Shown here: piece after piece, positions 17,901 to 26,635 of the stretch | Numbering within the stretch: the stretch's first letter is position 1 | How the letters are laid out: every line of letters starts with the position of its first letter | Virus record (IMG/VR): IMGVR_UViG_3300047375_000952 | Location: 85,404 to 149,403 of that record | Reading direction: 5' to 3' (one strand) | DNA from: a virus | DNA: 64,000 bases | Notes under the pieces: model-generated | Told to the model about the DNA's origin: nothing | Database searches by the model: none | What the model saw: only the letters and a program-made list of their open reading frames with translations | Made by a program: the position numbers and the translations under genes

Positions 17901-18935
17901 GCTAGAAAGAAGTATCAAGAGGACGTTCGAGATGCTCTCAGACTAGCCCGACAAGATCGCGGTGTTTCTAAGAACTACCGTTATGCGCCCGCAGTTGAAG
18001 AGCAAGAAGAAGCCATTTTAGAATCATACAACAAGGTTGTTCAAGCGGGTATCTCTGCTGTCGTTAATCTTGAAGCAACTGGCGTGGGTGAGTTCTTTGG
18101 AGAGAACTCCAACATCCTAACTAATGTTAAGGATCTTTCAGTTGCGAACAGGGCGAACGCTATTCGTAAGATTAACGCCCTCAGAAACAAGTACCCTTTC
18201 GAGAGCCGTACTTTCTTGCCTGTGTATGAGAACACGAGAGAAGCTCAAGTTGATAAGATCACCGACTTGATTCAGAAAGACCCTACGTCTTTCCCTTCTG
18301 TGAGTCAGGACGAGCTTGAGAGAGGGCTTCTTTTTGCTTTCTTAAAGACCCCTTACCCTGACACTAACAGCGTTGTTCTAGTAGATACAGAGGGTAGAGC
18401 TTATTCTTATCCTAAGCCCAATGTGTTCTCAGATGTCGGCTTTTCAGTACACCTTCAGAGTTTCTTCAGAAACCTTGTCGGAGCGGTGCATCCTGAAATC
18501 AAATCTGACGATGAATACAAAGATTTCCGAAAGGGGTATGACTCTACACCTCAAGGTCTGGCTATTTTAAATGAAGAAGAATCTTCTTTAGTCCTTACTC
18601 AAGCTCTAGGCAAGGGTATGAACTATCTTTCAGGAAATCTCGATACGCTTGTAGAGAAGATTGAAGATGGTAAACAATGGCAAGGTCTTCTCGGAGGCAC
18701 TAACTCGATTACCTTCTCCCTTTACAAAAACACTCTGAATAACTTCAAGGGTCTGCTCGCAGACCTGAACCTTCTTATGTTCCTCGCCTCCGATGTGGTT
18801 GGCGATAGTGAGATTGTTGAAGTGGGTATTAACCCTAACACGGTTGAGAGCTTGGCTGAGATATATAAGATGAGCGAAGAGCAGATCGAAGCAATGGTTC
18901 GCGCTGACTTTGAAAAAGAAGTAGAGGATATCTAA
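14919..18935 (+). CDS. Large helical protein of the tail block, 1338 aa
   Basis: I do not recognise this protein. It is strongly helical and charged throughout, with coiled-coil-prone stretches (for example about residues 940-1000, RVKKELKEEHEANLESISKE and following), no membrane segment, no Walker motif and no RNA polymerase metal motif. Starts at 14919 (AGGA six bases upstream) and 14940 (TGGAG upstream) are both possible. It opens the uninterrupted plus-strand tail block and sits directly before the gp25-like and J-like baseplate genes. A tape-measure-like, hub or packaged internal protein is possible from size and position only. Confidence 0.65.
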   Translation: MTLMEMTMLLSAHEIVPSILSLEEIGTRPASDIKTASINAKVGVALRKKIASSFSKIAVTREDRLAVRELLGSFRFMIHNTALIYALGLDVEDFPSQQAFRRFRTLSEPSQLVRALKKLKTPEGVSFAEVVFQGTGVADAQKDQLLRKIIDRSIEVTYSIEWVVASIVKQRVGKGGMLYEQAQYIGGYPLGEYVVEKILEALIGRSEDVGSEEDFLSRSSLKKGPKSGTLFYKLFRSATLRKKKIEALGENDPKIGKGVFSWKNRSRFIFSQVSRVNHTMLDIIDRAVKEDKSASFGNQEAFDVVLENVSQAYSDLVDVVNKERTQSDTGEARESLSDARATYKKGSPSEEEKSDYAHAILDLVTTDRVTKEDLRFLLDNLSLISDSESNQKKLRGIVYDKLFRRGQLEPRELVFLDGGYDEATLKRESRSLIKSRSAQINAPVEDDIDGDYDKLENIESVVGELYLVLNTAPTEIYSLRDASFYVSSKRLVKAFKDAIKEVADKYDFSGDIDEDSDMGGLRDHIESQLSYIDKINQRRSELTLLPVGESSGHPLSRYSVSDYTPVQGSKSVDAVTAIAGMATGSGLKGLSARDLSVANAIQRNLTTEAKQAVDQSTSELRDLVRVQQAISTLTSKGKKKQEDVDYAFETLGQVSSTDQELIEEAYSILDLFDEGDKQAGKEAKKLLTKIVVEVDAQKEILSETYKESLGSTVSSLLRDSIKENVGDPARRIGSHYFPHEAVADRTSRQVLKSLGWDTFVAQKTLSFAEKSSDPTTSKILTSIRNEIIKHSGSAETFDKVCKKKGFEVTVDAKGKVTPGDNKKGKKLTNRNAKSIMTGASKELRVSNSFFDEAMSKSEKQIEEEISIGSKEIRDFLSGNLDAIRAFDSFSRNMANGYVQKATEAQSKLTEIVEGEELLKKVTELRTAYIHSNIVTFEDRVKKELKEEHEANLESISKELETRIESLEGQDTAEAREELDDIESGTHEIQRKRGQARKKYQEDVRDALRLARQDRGVSKNYRYAPAVEEQEEAILESYNKVVQAGISAVVNLEATGVGEFFGENSNILTNVKDLSVANRANAIRKINALRNKYPFESRTFLPVYENTREAQVDKITDLIQKDPTSFPSVSQDELERGLLFAFLKTPYPDTNSVVLVDTEGRAYSYPKPNVFSDVGFSVHLQSFFRNLVGAVHPEIKSDDEYKDFRKGYDSTPQGLAILNEEESSLVLTQALGKGMNYLSGNLDTLVEKIEDGKQWQGLLGGTNSITFSLYKNTLNNFKGLLADLNLLMFLASDVVGDSEIVEVGINPNTVESLAEIYKMSEEQIEAMVRADFEKEVEDI

Positions 18936-18949
18936 GAGAATAAATGCTT

Positions 18950-19000
18950 TATCTCACACTCTCTTTCGTGAGTCATTATTCAGAAAGAGAGTGTGAGATA
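18950..19000 (+). promoter_or_regulatory. 18-bp perfect inverted repeat covering the start of the gp25-like gene
   Basis: TATCTCACACTCTCTTTC (18950-18967) and its exact complement (18983-19000) flank a 15-nt loop. The right arm contains the GAGAG ribosome site and ends on the A of the ATG at 19000, so the folded RNA would hide the start. No U-tract follows, which argues against a simple terminator. It could be a translational switch or a protein-binding site. Confidence 0.85.
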
Positions 19001-20046
19001 TGAGCAAAGACGCTCAGATAGCCCATGCGTGTCCTCATTACATCAGGTTCGAGGACGTTACCATCTTAGGCGGTCGAGAGATCGTGACCCTCTCTCCTAT
19101 TTCGGGACAGGGCTTGCTCGACCTCCGAAGAGACGGCGTAAGCATCCCACCTGAAGGGCTAAGAAAGAGCTCTGAAACAGTCTTTCCAAGCGCATCTCCC
19201 TATCGCGTAAAATCAGGGGAAGACGTGCTCGTCATAGAAGGGTCAGGTATCTCTAGAAAAGAGATCAAGTTACCCTCTAAGATTATTTCTCAAGCAGAGA
19301 TGGTCAGGGTGCTGAATGAGGCTCTCCCATACCCTCTTTCAGCAGAGGCTCACAAGACCTCCGTAAAGATCACAGACTCGCTTCTTTCTGACGGGTTCAA
19401 GATCAGTGGGTCAGTAGTTAAGAAACTAGGCTTCAGTGCGAACTCCTACAGAGCCAAAGGGAAAGAGGTCTTCCCCTCATGGAAAATCGTCAAGCAGAGG
19501 AACTTCGTGGGCTACAAGATTCTTCTTTCTAAGCCGTATTACTCTGAGGGTGTTCTTGATGTCTCATACACAGCAGAAAAGAGTTACTGTAGGCGGTGCT
19601 CGGGTACGGGTGTAGAGAATGACTTCAGATTTGACGATTATGGTGGGCTCAAGGTAATCGAGGGATATGATCTTCTCTATCAAAGAGTCGCCAAAGCTCT
19701 GCTCACAACGAGAGGGTCGAACCCCTATCAAACTTTCTATGGTTCTACTGCCCCTAGCTTGATTGGTCAGAAAGTGAGCGCGGGCGTGGTTCAAGCCCTC
19801 AAGTCCTCTGTGAGAGACGCGCTCGATAACCTCATCGACGTACAGACGCAACAGGCGAGAGTACAGACCATGAGTTATGAGGAAAGAATTAAGAAAGTCT
19901 TGGGCGTCGAGGTGTCTACGATTGGGGATGATGAGACAGCTTACTTAGTGAGAGTGATTGTCGAGAGCTTTTCTGCTCAGCCCGTCAGTATAAACATCAT
20001 CTTCGCAGTACCCGGCTCGATCCCTCTTGATGGAGATTTATCATGA
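19000..20046 (+). CDS. Baseplate wedge protein, gp25-like
   Basis: A 348-aa protein. The C-terminal part (about 224-340) follows the gp25/GPW pattern: YDLLYQRVAKALLTTRGSNP, TFYGSTAPSLIGQKV, then helix VVQALKSSVRDALDNLIDVQ and closing strands VRVIVESF...INIIFAV. This fold joins the baseplate wedge to the sheath in myoviruses. The extra N-terminal 200 residues include a zinc-type motif CRRCSGTG (about 197-204), which is unusual beside a gp25 fold. Its start lies in the 18-bp hairpin, and its stop overlaps the next ATG (ATGA). Together with the J-like neighbour it shows that the phage has a contractile tail. Confidence 0.75.
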   Translation: MSKDAQIAHACPHYIRFEDVTILGGREIVTLSPISGQGLLDLRRDGVSIPPEGLRKSSETVFPSASPYRVKSGEDVLVIEGSGISRKEIKLPSKIISQAEMVRVLNEALPYPLSAEAHKTSVKITDSLLSDGFKISGSVVKKLGFSANSYRAKGKEVFPSWKIVKQRNFVGYKILLSKPYYSEGVLDVSYTAEKSYCRRCSGTGVENDFRFDDYGGLKVIEGYDLLYQRVAKALLTTRGSNPYQTFYGSTAPSLIGQKVSAGVVQALKSSVRDALDNLIDVQTQQARVQTMSYEERIKKVLGVEVSTIGDDETAYLVRVIVESFSAQPVSINIIFAVPGSIPLDGDLS

Positions 20047-23000
20047 TTGAATATATAGTTACACCCGAAGGCAAGAGAGCGCCTCTTCCTTCTACTTTCT
20101 CTACCGCGAAAGAGAGTCTATTTCTTAGGGGCTTCTCTTCAGGTACGTCGAGCGTAGACGTTCAATACAAGGGAGAGACATTCACCTCCGCTAGTGGTGA
20201 TGTCTTGCTTGATGTAGACGGCGCTTTCACGTTCCCTAACCCTTCTGTCTTTCCCGAAGGCTTTGACCTCTCTTCAGGGGTCAATACCTTTACTCTGAAA
20301 GAAGACTCAAACCGAGATGGTTTTGTAGTTAATGTGATTCTCTCAGATGAGGCGGTCGGCTTGCCTGAACCACCTACAGGGCTCGTAGTAAAGAGGAGGA
20401 GTAATGCAGTTGAGATTTCTTTCTCCCACACTGACTCAGAGGTGTCTTACTACGCGCTGTATGCGAGTACCATCTCAGGGGGTGGTGCGGAGGGTTATCA
20501 GCAAGTTAACTTTGAGCCTCTTGACCCTGTTAAGTATGGCTCACGGACAGAGGTAGTTGAAGAGATCGGACAGCTTCAGACTGATGTCGTTCTTGAGTCT
20601 GCTGACCCTTTATTCGCCGAGATTCTAGTCAACCAAAAAGATGGGGATACCGCGCTCTCTACCACCTCTTTAGGGGAGAAAGAAATCCCTGAGTACGCGA
20701 ATAGGCTGAGGGTGTCTAGCGCAATCAATAACGTGTACCTTAAAACTAGTATTTCTTTCTTGCACAACCGCTCCGCCACAGAGTTCTCAACTCCAAAGAC
20801 AGTTCAGGTAGGGCTTTTCACTAGTCTCCCTTCTTCTGAGCCTCTTTATTACATCGTGAGCGCAACAAAAGTCGTTAACGGTGTAGAGGTGGAGTCCTCT
20901 TATTCTTCTGAGGTGGCTGGCAAGCCCGTTCAAATCTCAAGCTCAAACTCTTCGATCCCTGTGGTGACGAGAGATCAGCTCGTTGCTGACATGGTTCAGA
21001 CTATTTACTTGGCGCAACCTGATGTGTCGGTTGTGGCGGGATCTGTAGTGAGGGATGTGATCATTGACCCAATCGCGTCAGAAATGGAAAGAGCAAGGTT
21101 CTTGCTCGATTTCTCATACAGGAGCTCAAGCTTTCTAGGGCTTCTTCAGATTGACGACCCACTTAACGAGGGAACATCTATTGCTGTGGAGGACAGTCAG
21201 TACAAGTCTGCGCTTCAGTCATCACTCTTTCTAGAGTCTCCTGATCAAGTGCAGATCTTAATCGACAGCGCCTTTGAGAAGCTCGCCTCTAACTTCGGCG
21301 TTCAGAGACGACTTTCTTCTCAGGCGAGTGGAGTGGTCGAGTTTTTCACCACTACGCCCCCTACTTTCTCTTTCTCGATCCCTAGTAGTACGAGAGTGAC
21401 AGGAGGCGGTCAGAACTTCATAACCACCACGTCAGCGTCTATTCCACTAGAGGACGCATCGCGTTTCTACAACCCTGTGACAAAGAGGTACTCAATAAGA
21501 GTGCCTATCGTCGCTGAAATTGGCGGTGTTAGAGGCAACCTCACTACAGGGATGATCAATCGAGGCGCGCCTCTAGGTCTTTCTGTGATGAACCCCTCCC
21601 CAACCTTTGGAGGAGACGATGTTGAGAATAACATTGAGCTAGCGATCAGGGCTCTCAGCTCTCTCGACTCTGTAGACGGAGGGACTAAGGGAGGGTATGA
21701 GAGGCTGAGTAGGTCTGTGGCGGGAGTCTTAGACTCTTTTGTGGTAGACGCGAGTAGCGAATACATGAAAAGAGATGATGGGAGAGGGGGCAAAGTAGAC
21801 GTGTGGGTTAAGGGGGAATCTTTAGCCAACGTGACAGACGTATTTGCCCCCTCATATCAGTCTATATTTGGCTCTCGGTTCATTCCCATAGGTGGCATCG
21901 GGGCTTATCGTTTTAGGTCTTTAGACGCTACTGTAGAGACTCCTATCTTTGAGCTGATTGACCGTACTTTCTCCTCAGTAAGATTTGGACTATACAACGC
22001 CACTACAAAGACTTACTTCGACCTTACAGGGTACGTTGTGGAGGACTATCGGACAATCCGACTCGACTCCTCTATCAGTCAGCCCTCTTACAACTTAGGG
22101 GACATCTTCACAGGGGATTGGAGGAGCGACTTCTCTTCAGAGCTAGTTCTTTCTAGACAGCCTGTCAGAGAGGTTCTTTCTGTGGTCGATGAGGATGGCG
22201 CGGAGATCGCCAATTATTCAGTCAAGAATAACAATGACCCTCTCTTCTTGGGGAGGTCTTCAAGAGACACAGCGAGTGTTGTTCTTTCTAACACGTCAGA
22301 GGACAAGATCAGAACCGTTTCTGATGAGAACCATGTCATCACTGGATTCTATGAGGAGAGGCTATTGAAGCTTGGCGCTGATCCTCTTTCTATCGTAGTT
22401 AAGAATCTTTCTAACGTGACTTACGACAGTCCTTACACAGTTGACCCTGACTACTCGATCTTGAGCGACGGCGTGGGTCAACTCTCAATCAAGAGAACAG
22501 AGGGATCTAGGATCACAGATGGAGAGACGATTCTCATTTCCTACAACTATCTTGAGAACATTGTCGTGACGTACTCGACAAACCTAGTAGTCAAGAACGC
22601 ACAGGACTTGTTAGATACTCAGAAAAACTTAGGCGCGGATGTTCTCGTGAAAGAAATTAGAGAAGCACCTCTGAACATCAACGCTTCGATTGTTCTTGAA
22701 AGGGGATTCTCATCTTCGGATGTGAACTCGCTCCTACAGTACAACTTGTCGAGCTTCATTGTCTCTACGAACATCGGAGGCGTGATTAGACCTTCAGAAA
22801 TAATCAGAGAGATCAACTCAACAGAGGGAGTGAGCCATGTGAGCCTTCCCCTTGTTAAGCTCTCTTTTGCAGAGGGTACTTCGATCATCAGGGAAAAGGT
22901 TAAGGTTGCTTTAAGCGAGTACCGAGAGAACGGCTCTCTTTCTAACGGTCTTTCTCGCGTGTGGGTCATAGACACAAGGCTGTTGAACACGCCCATAGAC

Positions 23001-23333
23001 TCAGGTGGTTTGAACGCTCGGGTCTTTAAGAAAAGCCTATCTACAGGAGTAGAGACTGATCTCTCTGTATTGAGTGACATTGAAAGAAATAACTCGGCAA
23101 ATTGGAAGTCGAACACCGCAACAATCTTAGGAGACTCAGGGATAGTCGGTCTTGAAGATAGCGCGAGCAAGATTGCCGTAGGCTTAGAGGTAGGAGATGA
23201 CCCTTACAGCTATGTTTTCTACGTCGATTACACAGTCGCGGATAAGATTGAGGTTATTTCTGAAGCTCGCCTGAACGAGTTTTCTTCTTTCTCTGTGGGG
23301 GAGCTGAGCTTCACTTTTGAGGAGGAGTCCTGA
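20043..23333 (+). CDS. Baseplate J-like protein with fibronectin III-like domain, 1096 aa
   Basis: Residues about 103-160 look like a fibronectin type III domain (PPTGLVVKRRSNAVEISFSH). From about 307 the baseplate J/gp6 pattern begins: VTRDQLVADMVQTIYLAQPD, then GSVVRDVIIDPIASEMERAR. It continues with a glycine-rich core (PIVAEIGGVRGNLTTG), GGTKGGYERLSRSV and GGKVDVWVKGE, and near 870 EIREAPLNINASIVLERGF, which is typical of the C-terminal domain. J/gp6 proteins form the wedge ring of the contractile baseplate. It is much longer than simple P2 gpJ, as in large phages. It is coupled to both neighbours by start/stop overlap. Confidence 0.85.
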   Translation: MIEYIVTPEGKRAPLPSTFSTAKESLFLRGFSSGTSSVDVQYKGETFTSASGDVLLDVDGAFTFPNPSVFPEGFDLSSGVNTFTLKEDSNRDGFVVNVILSDEAVGLPEPPTGLVVKRRSNAVEISFSHTDSEVSYYALYASTISGGGAEGYQQVNFEPLDPVKYGSRTEVVEEIGQLQTDVVLESADPLFAEILVNQKDGDTALSTTSLGEKEIPEYANRLRVSSAINNVYLKTSISFLHNRSATEFSTPKTVQVGLFTSLPSSEPLYYIVSATKVVNGVEVESSYSSEVAGKPVQISSSNSSIPVVTRDQLVADMVQTIYLAQPDVSVVAGSVVRDVIIDPIASEMERARFLLDFSYRSSSFLGLLQIDDPLNEGTSIAVEDSQYKSALQSSLFLESPDQVQILIDSAFEKLASNFGVQRRLSSQASGVVEFFTTTPPTFSFSIPSSTRVTGGGQNFITTTSASIPLEDASRFYNPVTKRYSIRVPIVAEIGGVRGNLTTGMINRGAPLGLSVMNPSPTFGGDDVENNIELAIRALSSLDSVDGGTKGGYERLSRSVAGVLDSFVVDASSEYMKRDDGRGGKVDVWVKGESLANVTDVFAPSYQSIFGSRFIPIGGIGAYRFRSLDATVETPIFELIDRTFSSVRFGLYNATTKTYFDLTGYVVEDYRTIRLDSSISQPSYNLGDIFTGDWRSDFSSELVLSRQPVREVLSVVDEDGAEIANYSVKNNNDPLFLGRSSRDTASVVLSNTSEDKIRTVSDENHVITGFYEERLLKLGADPLSIVVKNLSNVTYDSPYTVDPDYSILSDGVGQLSIKRTEGSRITDGETILISYNYLENIVVTYSTNLVVKNAQDLLDTQKNLGADVLVKEIREAPLNINASIVLERGFSSSDVNSLLQYNLSSFIVSTNIGGVIRPSEIIREINSTEGVSHVSLPLVKLSFAEGTSIIREKVKVALSEYRENGSLSNGLSRVWVIDTRLLNTPIDSGGLNARVFKKSLSTGVETDLSVLSDIERNNSANWKSNTATILGDSGIVGLEDSASKIAVGLEVGDDPYSYVFYVDYTVADKIEVISEARLNEFSSFSVGELSFTFEEES

Positions 23334-25930
23334 TGAAAGTCTATTACGACAACCGTAGTGTGAAAGACCCTCTAGGAGAGCAATCCACACCTACAAGAAA
23401 GCTCGTCAAAACCCTCACTCAGAAAATCAGCACCTCGATTGCTTCAGGTACTGCGTCGAACTACAAGTCTACACAGTACGGCGCGAACCATAAGATCATC
23501 TATGACGGCGTTTCTGAGATATTCGCCAACATGGTCTTAGACATCGCTGACTTGAGTGATGACCTTGATTACTCGGACTTAAGAGTGGAGTTCCTGACAA
23601 CTAAGCTCACCTCTCTCATCTTCGAGGAAGATCAAGAACCGACCGCGAGCGATGATCTCACCCTGAAAGAAATAATCTTAGCGACTGTAGTGGCGTTGAT
23701 TGAGGGGTCGAAAGAGAGCGCGATCCTCGACTTGCTCTCAACCTCTTCGGGTGGCTCTAGGGTCGAGATCACTCAGGTTGACAATCACCTGATAAGCGTC
23801 CTTACGTCTATCTTAAGTTACACAAAGGTGGCTGATGGGCATAGACACTTCGTATTCGCTCCTGATCAGGGGCTCGGGTCAACCCTTTCTCCTATCGGCT
23901 ACTCTTGGGGAGATGATCTCCACCAACATGATGTCATCAACGGAGAGGTTCAACCCTACACTAACTCAGAGGGCGCGGAGCACACACACGAAATAGACTT
24001 CGGACTACCTCAGCAAGTGCTTGAGCTCCAAGCGAACATCAGAAAACTCTTAAACGTCACTAAGCCCGCCCACGTCAAGATAGGAGAGGTGAGTTCTCTA
24101 CTAGGTGAGAGCATCACGCACCCCTCGTTCAAGACGGTTACTTTCCTGAGAAATAATCCGACTGAGGCTACCCCCGAGTATGACGAGGTTTCTTCAGAAG
24201 ATGGTCTTGTCGAGTGGGGAGATTTGAGCCCCTTGTGTCTCACTTACGCCTCTTCTTTCCAACAGAACATGAGGAAAGCAAGAGCTGGTACTTATGAGAG
24301 CGTGGTCTATGGGTATGGAGTAGGGAAAAGCATCCGAGTCTTTAAGAGTCTTGTGGAGGAATCGGGAGGTCTTCTAACGAGAGCTGTGGGCTACACAGGA
24401 GCAATCGGAGTTGGAGTCAAGCATCAAGTCAGGCGCGCTGTCTCTATAGAGGAGATTAGACCTGAAGATGGAGTTTATTCTTGGGAAGCACCACGTCTGT
24501 CTCAGTCAGGAACAAGCTCGATTACCAATGGGTACTTTACGAACGACTTAGGGAACAGCCTCCTCTCTTTCTTAGGGGAGGGAGAGCTTCTTCTGTTAGA
24601 TGGGTCTGCTTTCTTCATCGAGGTGCGCGCGAGAAACACTTTCTATGTTAGGGCGCTTGAGGTCATCTCAGACAACATCGCTACCACAGACGGCTTTTCA
24701 GAGGTTACTTTCCGAGACTACTCTTGGAAGAGCGCACCTTTAAGGTACAGATCAACTCAAGTCACAGTTCAGAATGACCCTACTGACACACAGACCACTG
24801 TTGAGCTGAGTCTCCCCCTGAGAAAGACATTCAAGGGGATGCCTATCATCGCGAGTGACCTTACGAGCATAGATGGGCTCGTTATTGAGAGTTACGACGC
24901 GATCACTAATAGACTGACCCTTTCAACACTTGAGGCCGAAGGTACAGTTCTTTCTTTCAGAGTTCCCTATGGAGAAGGTGATGTGTTCTCGTACACAGAC
25001 CTCAACAGCCCTTCTTTTGTACTCAACAACGGAAGGCGAGTCACGACACCTGATTCAGACGCGAACCGGGGCTTATATCAGGAGAAAAGTCTAAGGGTAT
25101 TAGGCACTTCGAGCCTACCCGCTCTAGGCTTATTTCCGGCATCTCCTGAGACACCGCTCACGAAAGAGCTTTTTAGCGTCAAAACCTCTGTGAAGAGGAC
25201 TCACGGGCTTAACAACGCGAACTTGATTTTGGGCGCGCTGAAGCTCAATCAATCGGATCTCTTTCAAGGGATTGAGAAAGAAAGAATATCAGACTTAGCG
25301 AGAGGGAACGCAAAGGTCATCAATGGTTCAGTACCACTCCACGCCTTCGGTTTCATCCCTAGCTACATCATCACCCTCACGCTCTTGTCAGACAGCTCCG
25401 AGATCGCTGATTACAGAGTCGATAGCGGTGTCTTATACATAGACGGTCTTGATGGAGAAATGGTGCGCTTAGAGGCGATCTCAAACCGTCCTCTGACAGC
25501 CAACCAAGATTGGAACAGAGGTGGGGAAACTCTGAGTGAAGGACAAGTGCCTTTCATTGAGCCTAAGACCTATAACTTCGACCCTAAACTGAGTATAGAG
25601 ACGCCCTCTGTAGAAGCTCTCATGAGCAACCCTCAAGGGAGAAGACTCTTAACAGGGGGTCATGTAGGCGACACAGAAAGAACTTTCTATCATAGGAAAG
25701 AAGAGTCTTCTTCAGGAAGGTCAGGCGAAGAAGTCTTCTATGACGATGATCTCACAGACGTTGATTACTCAGGCTTCAAAGCGCCAATGCCTGTTCTTGT
25801 GGACGAGGGCAGTCTGTATGCACCTAACTTAGTCTTGAATCAGTCTACGAGCTTGGTTGGAGACTCGACTCGGCTTAATCAGAGCCCGAATGTGATTAGG
25901 GATTATGTGATCACATTAACGGTATTGTAG
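23333..25930 (+). CDS. Baseplate-associated protein with histidine cluster, 865 aa
   Basis: The start overlaps the previous stop (TGATG). I do not recognise a named family. Residues about 168-222 hold several histidine motifs (DGHRHF, LHQHD, EHTHE) that could bind iron or zinc, as His-x-His sites do in phage tail spikes. The rest is beta-rich, with short repeated domains typical of baseplate or fibre-connector proteins, ending in a hydrophobic YVITLTVL. Position and coupling to the J-like gene imply that it joins the baseplate periphery or carries fibres. Confidence 0.6.
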   Translation: MKVYYDNRSVKDPLGEQSTPTRKLVKTLTQKISTSIASGTASNYKSTQYGANHKIIYDGVSEIFANMVLDIADLSDDLDYSDLRVEFLTTKLTSLIFEEDQEPTASDDLTLKEIILATVVALIEGSKESAILDLLSTSSGGSRVEITQVDNHLISVLTSILSYTKVADGHRHFVFAPDQGLGSTLSPIGYSWGDDLHQHDVINGEVQPYTNSEGAEHTHEIDFGLPQQVLELQANIRKLLNVTKPAHVKIGEVSSLLGESITHPSFKTVTFLRNNPTEATPEYDEVSSEDGLVEWGDLSPLCLTYASSFQQNMRKARAGTYESVVYGYGVGKSIRVFKSLVEESGGLLTRAVGYTGAIGVGVKHQVRRAVSIEEIRPEDGVYSWEAPRLSQSGTSSITNGYFTNDLGNSLLSFLGEGELLLLDGSAFFIEVRARNTFYVRALEVISDNIATTDGFSEVTFRDYSWKSAPLRYRSTQVTVQNDPTDTQTTVELSLPLRKTFKGMPIIASDLTSIDGLVIESYDAITNRLTLSTLEAEGTVLSFRVPYGEGDVFSYTDLNSPSFVLNNGRRVTTPDSDANRGLYQEKSLRVLGTSSLPALGLFPASPETPLTKELFSVKTSVKRTHGLNNANLILGALKLNQSDLFQGIEKERISDLARGNAKVINGSVPLHAFGFIPSYIITLTLLSDSSEIADYRVDSGVLYIDGLDGEMVRLEAISNRPLTANQDWNRGGETLSEGQVPFIEPKTYNFDPKLSIETPSVEALMSNPQGRRLLTGGHVGDTERTFYHRKEESSSGRSGEEVFYDDDLTDVDYSGFKAPMPVLVDEGSLYAPNLVLNQSTSLVGDSTRLNQSPNVIRDYVITLTVL

Positions 25931-25990
25931 CGTGGTAGACGGTCTATAATTTATGAGTCAGAGAAGTTATCACCCCGACAGGAGGAAATG

Positions 25991-26623
25991 ATGAGTAAGA
26001 TTAATGAGAAAGTAACACCCCCAAGAGTCGTTGGGATCGGCGCAAGTCTCGCTCTGAAGGAGACTACCTACAAGATCAGAGGAGATGTCTTTGGGCGTAT
26101 CCTTCATCCTGATGGGCGCGAAGAGGTCGTGATCGACAAGAGGAACGTCTACACTCTTGATGGAGGCATCTTAGCATCCATGCTCTTTAGTGGTCAGGTA
26201 GGCGTGGGCGGTTTAAGTATGCTCGCGCTCGGAAATGGGGCTTCAGGAGACATCACGAACCCTGACATAGCCGTGAACACACAGAGAAGTCTGAACAATG
26301 AGCTGATCAGAAAGCCTTTCTCTTCTATCGTCTACAGGAACAGCGTGGGCGAGGAAGTCTCTTACCCTACAAACGTGATCGACCTGACCACTGTGTTCAC
26401 TGAGACAGAGGCTTCGGGGGCAAGTCTTACTGAGATGGGTCTGCTTTCTACCGTGAACGCCAATCCCTCAGTCACAAGCCCTGTCGCGAATAACTCAGAT
26501 AGAGAGGGCGCTAATGCAGTTGACCTCTCTACAAATGACGTTCTCGTCAACTATATTACTTTCCCTGTAATCCATAAGTTAGCAGGTAGCGTTCTCGCGC
26601 TTACTTGGAGACTTACTTTTTAA
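25991..26623 (+). CDS. Tail-fibre-like protein, 210 aa
   Basis: The start at 25991 has GGAGG five bases upstream; ATG 25988 is only two bases away from it. The protein has an N-terminal strand-rich region with VFGRILHPDGREEVVID. Its C-terminal pattern, TETEASGASLTEMGLL followed by YITFPVIHKLAGSVLALTWR, is common at the ends of phage tail fibre proteins (EAN..ITE.GL ... L..R..F..I.K.....L...W). It starts a new transcription unit after a 60-nt gap containing CTATAATTTATGAG, which could be its promoter. Confidence 0.6.
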   Translation: MSKINEKVTPPRVVGIGASLALKETTYKIRGDVFGRILHPDGREEVVIDKRNVYTLDGGILASMLFSGQVGVGGLSMLALGNGASGDITNPDIAVNTQRSLNNELIRKPFSSIVYRNSVGEEVSYPTNVIDLTTVFTETEASGASLTEMGLLSTVNANPSVTSPVANNSDREGANAVDLSTNDVLVNYITFPVIHKLAGSVLALTWRLTF

Positions 26624-26635
26624 GAAAGGTGAGTC

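Noticed and set aside
14919-18935. Idea that the 1338-aa protein is a virion RNA polymerase
   Set aside because: No DxDGD-type or other polymerase catalytic motif can be found.
25940-25960. T4-type late promoter TATAAATA before tail genes
   Set aside because: CTATAATTTATG at 25948 and GGATATAAAAT at 14910 are loosely similar but share no consistent spacing, so no motif is claimed.
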